From an uncultured Alphaproteobacteria bacterium (GTDB lineage: Bacteria > Pseudomonadota > Alphaproteobacteria > CADEGL01), in the NCBI GenBank assembly GCA_902826885.1, contig CADEGL010000001.1:1-64000 (forward strand): DNA of 64,000 nucleotides, given 5' to 3'. The notes beneath the pieces were generated by a model. That model was given only the letters and a program-made list of their open reading frames with translations, was not told the origin of the DNA and did no database searches. The first letter of the stretch is position 1; each line of letters starts with the position of its first letter. The translations under genes and the position numbers were made by a program. Of this stretch, positions 42,336 through 49,189 are shown in pieces.

Positions 42336-43244
42336 TTGAGAGTTCTGGTTGTTCTCAACCACAAAGGCGGCACCCTATCCCGGCACAAGCCAAGGGAAGG
42401 GCTTGCCTTGGTCAAGGCCGCGTTCGAACGTCATGGCATTACGCCGACCATTCAGGCCGTGCGCGGCCCGGATATGGCAGAAGCCATTCGTCGAGCGCTC
42501 GACCGGACGCGGGACTGGAACGCCGTGGTCGTGGGGGGCGGAGACGGCAGCGTGAATGCGGCTGCCTCCGTCTTGGCGGGATCGGACATTCCGCTCGGCG
42601 TCCTGCCGCTCGGCACGTTCAACCACTTCGCCAAGGATTTGGGCGTCCCGCTGGCACTCGAGGACGCGGTCGCCACCGTGGTTCGCGGCCACGCAAGATC
42701 CATCGATCTGGGCGAGGTGAACGGGCGAATCTTCGTCAACAACTCCTCGCTCGGCATTTATCCGCATCTCGTGGTCACGCGCGAGCGCGTGCAGCGGCGC
42801 GGCGTGGCCAAATGGGCCGCCGCCATCGTAGCCGCCGCGGCCATGTTATGGCGCTTGCCCCGCCATCGCGTCTGCGTGCGCGCTCAAGGCTGGTATGAGG
42901 ATCGCCAGACCCCCTGTCTTTTCATCGGAAACAATCCGTACGATTTAGACGTCTTCGGCAGCGCCAAGCGCTCGCGCCTGGATTCCGGCGCGCTCTATCT
43001 CTGCCTGGTCGCCCGTCCCAGCCGTTTCGCGTTGCTCAAGCTGACCCTACGCGCGCTGCTCGGACGTCTGGAGGCGGAGCAGGATTTACTCCAGGCGCAG
43101 CTTACCGAAGCCACCATCGTCCCGCGCCGGCGCGTGATCCACGTGGCGCTGGATGGCGAGTCGCTATTACTGAATAGCCCGCTGCACTATCGCGTCCGGC
43201 CGCGCGCGCTGCGCGTGCTGGTTCCCGAAAACGCGGCGTCATGA
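42336..43244 (+). CDS. Diacylglycerol kinase/YegS-type lipid kinase
   Basis: I place the start at TTG 42336 because GGAGG lies seven bases upstream and homology begins at once; the frame back to 42156 looks non-coding. The 302-aa product has the catalytic-domain motifs GGGDGSVN (67-74) and LPLGTFNHFA (90-99), plus a C-terminal lobe with GNNPY. It should phosphorylate a lipid hydroxyl using ATP at the membrane face. It overlaps the next gene (ATGA) in an operon with a metallophosphoesterase and a PAP2 phosphatase, a set fit for lipid-phosphate turnover. Confidence 0.82.
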   Translation: MRVLVVLNHKGGTLSRHKPREGLALVKAAFERHGITPTIQAVRGPDMAEAIRRALDRTRDWNAVVVGGGDGSVNAAASVLAGSDIPLGVLPLGTFNHFAKDLGVPLALEDAVATVVRGHARSIDLGEVNGRIFVNNSSLGIYPHLVVTRERVQRRGVAKWAAAIVAAAAMLWRLPRHRVCVRAQGWYEDRQTPCLFIGNNPYDLDVFGSAKRSRLDSGALYLCLVARPSRFALLKLTLRALLGRLEAEQDLLQAQLTEATIVPRRRVIHVALDGESLLLNSPLHYRVRPRALRVLVPENAAS

Positions 43245-44041
43245 GGACGATCGCGCACCTCTCCGACCTTCACTTCGGGCGCCACGACGATCAAGTGGCC
43301 GAGGCCTTGCTGGCCGACGTCTCGTTGAAGAGCGCCGATCTTGCAATCGTTACGGGCGATTTGACCCAGCGCGGCCGCATCCACCAGTTCGAGGCGGCGC
43401 GGTCCTTTCTCGACCGGCTCGGCAAGCCCGTCCTCGTCGTGCCGGGCAACCACGACATTCCCCTCTACGACCTGATTCAACGCTTCGTGGGCCGGCTTGC
43501 CCGTTATCAGCGCTTCATCACGGGCGATCTCCACCCCTTCATCGATGATGGCGAGATCGCCGTGCTGGGTCTCAACACCGCGCGCTCCGCCGCCATCGCC
43601 AACGGGCGGGTTTCTCGATCCCAGGCCCGCGCCATCGTCTCGGCTTTCGCGAACGTCTCGGCGGACCGGACCCGCATCGTCGCCGCGCACCACCCGCTGC
43701 TGGCTCCCAAGGGCGCGGCCGCCACCCTGGTCGGGCGAGCCGTACTGGCGCGGGAAGCGCTTTCCGGAGCGGGCGTACATATCGTCCTAGGCGGCCATCA
43801 TCATCACGCGCTCAGCGCCGAGTCCGCCCCCGACCCCGTCGAGGCCAGGCGCGAGATTTTGGTGGTCCAGGCGGGCACGGCCATCTCGGAACGCCTGCGC
43901 GGCGAGACCAATTCCTACAATCTCCTGCAAATACAGCCGCATCGCGTGACATGCGCGATCAGGCTATGGGACGGTGCGAATTTCGACACGCGAGAAACGT
44001 CAGCCTTTGTTTTTGTGGATGGTAAATGGGTGCGTTCGTGA
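43241..44041 (+). CDS. Metallophosphoesterase family protein
   Basis: This 266-aa protein is a calcineurin-like phosphoesterase with the five-block pattern: SDLHFG (D9, H11), GDLTQRG, PGNHDIP, AHHPLL and GGHHHH. Two metal ions are expected. The best-known relatives are cyclic-nucleotide or phospholipid phosphodiesterases (CpdA-like), so the substrate is open. It is placed between a lipid kinase and a PAP2 phosphatase with overlapping ends (4 bp and 16 bp), favouring a lipid or glycerophosphodiester substrate. It is cytoplasmic. Confidence 0.82.
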   Translation: MRTIAHLSDLHFGRHDDQVAEALLADVSLKSADLAIVTGDLTQRGRIHQFEAARSFLDRLGKPVLVVPGNHDIPLYDLIQRFVGRLARYQRFITGDLHPFIDDGEIAVLGLNTARSAAIANGRVSRSQARAIVSAFANVSADRTRIVAAHHPLLAPKGAAATLVGRAVLAREALSGAGVHIVLGGHHHHALSAESAPDPVEARREILVVQAGTAISERLRGETNSYNLLQIQPHRVTCAIRLWDGANFDTRETSAFVFVDGKWVRS

Positions 44042-44682
44042 AACGGCTCGGCCTGCCAGCCGTATCCTGTCTTTTCCTCTTCCTGGCACTGGCCTACGGC
44101 TCGATAGCGGTACCTTCGGTGCAGGGCATCGACGCCACGATAGATGCGGCGTTGGATTTCATGCGCTCCAGACAAGGGCTCGCGGTGTTCCTGTGGGTCA
44201 CGACCCTAGGATCGGGCGCCACTTTGCTGGCCATCATGCTGACAGCGACGGGATTTCTATGGTTCGGACCGGACCGCCCATTCTTGCGCCCGCTCTGGAC
44301 CGTCTATCTGGGTACCGAGGCAATGGTCTGGAGCGCAAAGTTCATCCTTAAACGCGAGCGGCCGATTTTCCTGGAGGTGGCAAGCGCCGCCTCGCCATCC
44401 TTTCCCAGCGCCCATACGGCGGGCGCGGCGGCCGTCTATGGCTTCCTCGCGTATATCCTCATGCACCGCGCCACATCCGGCGGCCCCGCACATGCGTGCA
44501 TCCTTGCCATGGCGGCTTTCATCATCGCTGCCGTCGCTCTTAGCCGCGTGGTGTTGGGCGTGCACTTCTTCTCCGACGTGCTCGGAGGCCTAGCAGCCGC
44601 CGGCTTATGGCTCTGCCTGGGCGCGGCCATGGCTCACGGAGCATCGAAGTGCTCTCGATGCCCCATAAATAAAGAGTCGTGA
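44026..44682 (+). CDS. PAP2 family membrane phosphatase
   Basis: This 218-aa protein has five to six transmembrane helices and the three PAP2 motifs: KFILKRERP, PSFPSAHT and SRVVLGVHFFSDVLGG. The His in the last two motifs is the nucleophile/acid pair. It removes phosphate from phosphatidate-like or undecaprenyl-pyrophosphate-like lipids on the periplasmic face. It overlaps the metallophosphoesterase gene by 16 bp; a GTG at 44038 is an alternative start. It is last in the lipid-kinase operon and is followed by the tRNA gene on the opposite strand. Confidence 0.85.
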   Translation: MGAFVKRLGLPAVSCLFLFLALAYGSIAVPSVQGIDATIDAALDFMRSRQGLAVFLWVTTLGSGATLLAIMLTATGFLWFGPDRPFLRPLWTVYLGTEAMVWSAKFILKRERPIFLEVASAASPSFPSAHTAGAAAVYGFLAYILMHRATSGGPAHACILAMAAFIIAAVALSRVVLGVHFFSDVLGGLAAAGLWLCLGAAMAHGASKCSRCPINKES

Positions 44683-44716
44683 TCGGGCGCCGCTACAGTT
44701 CTTCTAGATTGAAAAT

Positions 44717-44811
44717 TGGCGGACAGGGAGGGATTCGAACCCTCGATAGGGGCTTTAGTCCCCTATAACGGTTTAGCAAACCGCCGCCTTCAGCCGCTCG
44801 GCCACCTGTCC
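44717..44811 (-). tRNA. tRNA-Ser (anticodon GCT)
   Basis: Reading the minus strand, GGACAGG pairs with CCTGTCC in the acceptor stem. The D arm is GCCGAGCGGC, the anticodon loop TTTGCTAAA carries GCT, a long type-II variable arm AGGGGACTAAAGCCCCT follows, and the T arm has GGTTCGAATCC. Discriminator G and an encoded CCA end it. The length of 95 nt with a long variable arm confirms serine, reading AGC/AGU. Confidence 0.95.
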
Positions 44812-45143
44812 GTATATGGGCGGCCCCCGTGAGGGGTGCGCCCGGTTCTAAGGTCCCCCAATCCGCCTGTCAACGACGCGCCGGTCATGCCTCCTTCTAC
44901 ATGGTCTCTTGAGGCCCATGGGTCGCCACCCTATGAGCGAAATCCCAGCATGCGACCTATCCCAAAGATGGGGCAGCCAAGCAGGTAAGGGGCAGAAAAT
45001 TAGCGCACCCGCGGGGCAAAAATATGCCAAAGTCCCCTCCCTAGCATCCCTTTCCCCGCCACCAGCGAACCGCGAAACAGGCAACCAGTGACGGGGCTTC
45101 GCCACATGATCTGCCACCACGGCCTTGTTAAGGTGAAAGCTCG
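44812..45143. other. Intergenic region without a recognised gene
   Basis: About 330 bp lie between the tRNA-Ser 5' end and the HIU-hydrolase-like gene. Short reading frames on both strands have no family look. It should contain the tRNA promoter (minus strand) and the promoter of the purine-type cluster (plus strand), but I see no confident operator or hairpin. Confidence 0.4.
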
Positions 45144-45593
45144 ATGAGCTCCTCCGTGCCAGACCGTCGTGGCTTTCGACTCTCGAGTCTTTTTGCTCTC
45201 GCCTTGATGGTCATGTCGCTGCCGATTGGCGGCAGCCATGCGCAATCGGCGCCGCCGGGCCTGACCGTTCATGCGCTGGACACGACCATCGGCCAGCCGG
45301 CCGCCGGCTTGGCCGTCGAGCTTTTTGACGTGTCCGGAGATCAGCCGCGCAGCATCGTGAAAGCCGAGGCCAATGGCGACGGCAGGGCAGACATCGTCGC
45401 CGGACGCCCGTTGACGGTCGGCCGGTATGAACTGCGCTTCGCCGTCGCGGACTATTTCCGCAAGCGTGGTGTCGCGCTGAGCGACCCGCCATTTCTGGAT
45501 GTCGTGCCTGTGCGCTTCTTCATCGACGATCCATCCGGAAGCATCCATCTTCCATTCGCCTTCTCGCCGTGGAGTTACGGCGTCTTTCACTGA
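45144..45593 (+). CDS. Exported transthyretin-like/5-hydroxyisourate hydrolase-like protein
   Basis: This 149-aa protein has an N-terminal export signal with a twin-Arg-like start (DRRGF, cleavage near SHAQS). A transthyretin-fold domain follows: LTVHALDTTIGQPAAG with the active-site His43, GRYELRFAVADYFRK and FLDVVPVRFFI, then IHLPFAFSPWSYG. True HIU hydrolases end in Y-R-G-S, which closes the active site. This one ends YGVFH, so activity is doubtful. HIU hydrolase opens the ring of the urate oxidation product. It is the first gene of the plus-strand purine-type cluster. Confidence 0.75.
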   Translation: MSSSVPDRRGFRLSSLFALALMVMSLPIGGSHAQSAPPGLTVHALDTTIGQPAAGLAVELFDVSGDQPRSIVKAEANGDGRADIVAGRPLTVGRYELRFAVADYFRKRGVALSDPPFLDVVPVRFFIDDPSGSIHLPFAFSPWSYGVFH

Positions 45594-45630
45594 AGACGGT
45601 TGCCCCTAGCTGTCCAGCAACAAGACGAGC

Positions 45631-46626
45631 ATGGAGTCCATGGTCCGCCCCACCCTCGACCGCCGCGGCTTTTGCCGCCTGGCTCTGGCCGGTGCGATAG
45701 GCACGGCCTTGCCCCTGCGTTATGGCTGGGCGCAGCCGGCCGCCAAGCCAAAAGCCATCACGCTTGAAGACGTCAACCGCATGGATGAGGCGACGTTTAG
45801 CGCGACGTTCGGCGACACCTTTGAACTATCACCTTGGGTTGCAAAGAAAGCGTATGCCAAACGGCCGTTTGCCACCGTCGCGGCGCTGCACCAGGCCATG
45901 TGGGACACGTTCGAGGCCGCATCGCGGGCCGAGCACATCACGTTCCTCCGCAACCTTCCGGATATCGGCGACAAGAACGTGAAGCCCGGCGGCATCACGG
46001 AGGATTCCAAGCGCGAACAACAAGCCGCGGGTATCAATGCGTTGAACGATCAGGACCTGGCGCGCCTGATCGCGCTGAACAAGGCCTACAAGGCCAAGTT
46101 CGGCTATGGCTACACGATCTGCGTGTTGCGCAACACGCCCGAGACCATCATGTCCCAGATCGAGCGCCGCATGACGTACGATCCCGACAAGGATCTGGCG
46201 ACATCCTTGCAGGAAGAATTCTACATCACGCGGCTTCGCGTGGCCGGCATGGTGACGGGGCCGGGCATGCCAAAGGTCAACGGCAACATGAACACGCATG
46301 TGCTCAATGCCGTGAGCGGCAAGCCGGCCGAAGGCATGAGCGTCGAACTTTACGAGCTGATGGGCGACACACGGCGCAAACTCAACCAGCAGACGCTGAA
46401 CGCCGAGGGGCGTTGCATGCTGATGGACGGCCGTCCGGTACCGATCGGCCGTTACGAAATACGCTTTGGCCTGGCCGACTATTTCCGCAAGAACGGCATC
46501 GCCGTCGGCGATCCAGCCTACCTGGACGTGGTGCCTGTCCGTATTTCAATCGCCAATCCGGAAGATCATTATCACGTGCCGCTGGTTTGCACGCCGTGGA
46601 GCTATTCGACTTACCGGGGGACCTGA
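45631..46626 (+). CDS. Tat-exported OHCU decarboxylase-like and HIU hydrolase fusion
   Basis: This 331-aa protein has a twin-Arg-type signal (DRRGFCRLALAG, cleavage near GWAQP). Residues ~42-210 follow the OHCU decarboxylase (UraD) fold: TEDSKREQQAAGI, LIALNKAYKAKFGYGYTICV and RLRVAGM. The catalytic His, normally in a H-P-D/R-L/I-G run, is Leu109 here (RNLPDIG). Residues ~222-331 are a complete transthyretin-type HIU hydrolase with His223, the DGRP Arg, HYHVPL and a C-terminal YRGT. The pair would convert HIU through OHCU to S-allantoin, but with a doubtful decarboxylase. Export of this pair is unusual. Confidence 0.78.
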   Translation: MESMVRPTLDRRGFCRLALAGAIGTALPLRYGWAQPAAKPKAITLEDVNRMDEATFSATFGDTFELSPWVAKKAYAKRPFATVAALHQAMWDTFEAASRAEHITFLRNLPDIGDKNVKPGGITEDSKREQQAAGINALNDQDLARLIALNKAYKAKFGYGYTICVLRNTPETIMSQIERRMTYDPDKDLATSLQEEFYITRLRVAGMVTGPGMPKVNGNMNTHVLNAVSGKPAEGMSVELYELMGDTRRKLNQQTLNAEGRCMLMDGRPVPIGRYEIRFGLADYFRKNGIAVGDPAYLDVVPVRISIANPEDHYHVPLVCTPWSYSTYRGT

Positions 46627-46748
46627 ACGGACGTTTTTATGGACCATGGCCACGCGGGGGAGTGGCCTCTAACCGGCGCGCATCCGCCAATATTCCGTGA
46701 GGCGGCGCGCCCGAGGCACAACCCCGTAGATACTGGACGTCTCGCTGG

Positions 46749-46764
46749 TTCCGGCGTGCCGGAA
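46749..46764. promoter_or_regulatory. Palindrome upstream of the multicopper oxidase gene
   Basis: TTCCGGC (46749-46755) and GCCGGAA (46758-46764) form a 16-bp near-continuous palindrome with a GT centre, 50 bp ahead of the ATG. It could be a regulator site. The 187-bp spacer before the oxidase gene shows no other clear signal. Confidence 0.3.
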
Positions 46765-46814
46765 GCTAGCGTGTCGTTTGAGAGCATCTGCACAGTAAAA
46801 ATCGGGGCTGACGT

Positions 46815-48362
46815 ATGACGAGCAAAAAGACGGGAATTTCGCGGCGGCGGTTTCTGGATGGCGGCGTCGCCATCGGCGCCCTGATGCTTGGCGTGCGCGG
46901 CGCCAGCGCGCAAACCGCCCATAACCACGGCAATATGCCCTCGACGCTGGGGTTGGTCCCGCGCCAGGTTCCCGCGGCGATGGACCAGCCGCTGGTCGAG
47001 CCCGAGGTTCGGCGTTCGGTCAACGGCGAACTTCGCACGAATCTGCGGATTTCGTATGCGTACCGGGATATCGGCGGGGTCCGCCTTTACGTCCGTAGCT
47101 ATGAGGGCGGTTCTCCCGGCCCGACGCTCCGCATGAAGCCCGGCGAGACTCTGCGCATCCGGATGACTAACGACCTTCCGCCGAATCGCGACCTCATGCC
47201 GATGGACATCAGCAATCCGCACCAGTTCAACAACACGAACTTCCATTTCCACGGCTCGCACGCGAGCCCCAGCGGCATCGCGGACAACGTGATGCGCTCG
47301 ATGGTTCCCGGCCAAGCTTATGACATCGAAATCAAGCTGCCGAAGGATCATACGCGCGGCACCTATTGGTACCATCCGCATCATCACGGCAGCGCCGACG
47401 TCCAAATGGCCAGCGGCATGGTGGGCGCCATCATCGTCGAGGGGGATTTCGAAGACGTCCCCGAGATCGTCAATGCGCGCGAGCGCGTGCTGGTGATGAC
47501 CCAAGTGGTCTACGATTCCAAGGGAATGATCGAGAACTTCGAGACGCTATTCCCCGAGACGGCAACCCGCTTTCTCGCGATCAACGGCCAAAGGCGACCG
47601 GTTATCACCATGCGTCCGGGCGAGGTACAACGCTGGCGCATGCTGAACGCGGCCTATCAAGACGACATGCTGGTCGAAATGGAGAAGCACGAGCTGCATC
47701 CGGTCGCCTATGACGGCATCCAGCTTGGAAGCGTCGAGCATTTCAAGCAGTTGCTGATGGGTCCCGGCCAGCGCGCCGACGTGCTGGTACAGGCCGGCGC
47801 GCCGGGGACATACGAGCTTCGTGCCGCGCCGTACGACCAGGGCCACCCCTCGCCTACCGGGCCGCTCGCGCGGGTGGTGGTCGCGGGCGAGCCAATGTCC
47901 ATGAAGCTGCCGGCTTCGCTGCCCAAGCCCCCGCTCAAGACGATCAAGGATTCTGAAATCACCGGCAAACGAACACTTACGTTCTCGGCCACGGCACCCG
48001 AAGCCGACGCCGCCGGGCATTGGCAGGAATTCGGCTTCTTCATCAACGGCAAGAAGTTCGACCCGAACCGGATCGACGAGCGTGTGAAGCTGGGCGCGGT
48101 CGAAGAATGGACCATTCTCAATACCCATGAGCATGACGACCATGCGTTCCACATCCACACCAACCCGTTCGAGGTCATCAAGGTGAACGGAAAGAAACTC
48201 GACACGCCCCAATGGCGCGACACGGTCCTCGTGGCGAGCAAGGGCGGCAGCGTGGTGTTTCGTTCCCGCTTCCTCGATTACACCGGCATTTTCATGATGC
48301 ACTGTCACATGATGAACCATGAAGAGATGGGCATGATGGCGACAGTCGAGGTCTATAAGTAA
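46815..48362 (+). CDS. Tat-exported multicopper oxidase
   Basis: This 515-aa protein begins with a Tat signal (SRRRFLDGG, cleavage near ASAQT). Three cupredoxin domains keep all copper ligand blocks: NFHFHGSH, YWYHPHHHGS, EHDDHAFHIHTNPFEV and MMHCHMMNHEEMGM, giving the T1 and the T2/T3 sites. It oxidises phenols, metals or small organics with four-electron reduction of O2 in the periplasm. Its position between exported HIU-hydrolase-type proteins and a xanthine-dehydrogenase-like enzyme hints at an oxidative step on a purine or related heterocycle, but nothing in the sequence shows the substrate. Confidence 0.87.
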   Translation: MTSKKTGISRRRFLDGGVAIGALMLGVRGASAQTAHNHGNMPSTLGLVPRQVPAAMDQPLVEPEVRRSVNGELRTNLRISYAYRDIGGVRLYVRSYEGGSPGPTLRMKPGETLRIRMTNDLPPNRDLMPMDISNPHQFNNTNFHFHGSHASPSGIADNVMRSMVPGQAYDIEIKLPKDHTRGTYWYHPHHHGSADVQMASGMVGAIIVEGDFEDVPEIVNARERVLVMTQVVYDSKGMIENFETLFPETATRFLAINGQRRPVITMRPGEVQRWRMLNAAYQDDMLVEMEKHELHPVAYDGIQLGSVEHFKQLLMGPGQRADVLVQAGAPGTYELRAAPYDQGHPSPTGPLARVVVAGEPMSMKLPASLPKPPLKTIKDSEITGKRTLTFSATAPEADAAGHWQEFGFFINGKKFDPNRIDERVKLGAVEEWTILNTHEHDDHAFHIHTNPFEVIKVNGKKLDTPQWRDTVLVASKGGSVVFRSRFLDYTGIFMMHCHMMNHEEMGMMATVEVYK

Positions 48363-48373
48363 GGGCGGATCTC

Positions 48374-49189
48374 GTGAACCTGAACACCATTGTCGAGGTC
48401 AAGCGTCCGAAGTCCACGGATGCGATCGGCCAGTGGCGAGATGGATACGCCTGGCTCGCGGGCGGAACTTGGCTCTTTTCCGAGCCTCAGGTCGCCGTCG
48501 ATACGCTGATCGACCTCGATACGCTGGGCTGGCCGTCGTTGACCGCGACGCAAGCGGGGCTCGAGATCGCCGCGACCTGCCGCGTCGCCGATCTTCATGC
48601 CTTCAAGGGACCCGCCGAGTGGCGATCCGCGCCTTTATTCCGCGATTGCATCGACGCGTTCCTGATGTCGTTCAAGATTTGGAATGCCGCTACCATCGGC
48701 GGGAACGTCTGCATGTCGCTTCCGGCGGGTGCCATGATCTCGCTCACCGCGGCCCTCGAAGGCGTCTGCACGCTGTGGCCGCGAGACGGCGCGCCGCGCG
48801 AGGTTCCGGTTACGGCGTTCGTCACCGGCAACCACAAGAACGTCCTGCAGAAAGGCGAGCTGCTCCGCTCGATCCACCTGCCCGCGGCCGCGCTGTCGAA
48901 ACGTTATGCCATGCGGCAGATGTCTCTTACCCGGTATGGCCGTTCGGCGGTCCTGATCATCGGTACCGCGGGCGACCGAGGCAAAGATTTCCTGTTGACG
49001 ATTACGGCATCGACGCCCAGGCCCGTGCAATTGCGCTTCGATAAGACTCCCAGTGCCGCCGCATTGCGCCATGCCATCGACGAGCATCTGCCGGCCGGCG
49101 GTTATTTCGCCGACGTTCACGGCTCCGCGCCCTACAAACGCCACCTGACCTATCACTTTGCGGAACAGATTCGCGCGGAGCTCGCATGA
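48374..49189 (+). CDS. FAD-binding subunit of a xanthine-dehydrogenase-family molybdoenzyme
   Basis: This 271-aa protein starts at GTG 48374. It has the FAD-binding fold of CoxM/XdhB-type subunits: WLAGGTWLFSEP near the N-terminus, AATCRVADLHAF, and SFKIWNAATIGGNVCMSLPAGAM, which contacts FAD. The C-terminal CO-dehydrogenase flavoprotein domain follows. It carries electrons from the FeS clusters to NAD or another acceptor. It lies 11 bp after the multicopper oxidase and overlaps the next gene by four bases, so the three are co-transcribed. Confidence 0.8.
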   Translation: MNLNTIVEVKRPKSTDAIGQWRDGYAWLAGGTWLFSEPQVAVDTLIDLDTLGWPSLTATQAGLEIAATCRVADLHAFKGPAEWRSAPLFRDCIDAFLMSFKIWNAATIGGNVCMSLPAGAMISLTAALEGVCTLWPRDGAPREVPVTAFVTGNHKNVLQKGELLRSIHLPAAALSKRYAMRQMSLTRYGRSAVLIIGTAGDRGKDFLLTITASTPRPVQLRFDKTPSAAALRHAIDEHLPAGGYFADVHGSAPYKRHLTYHFAEQIRAELA

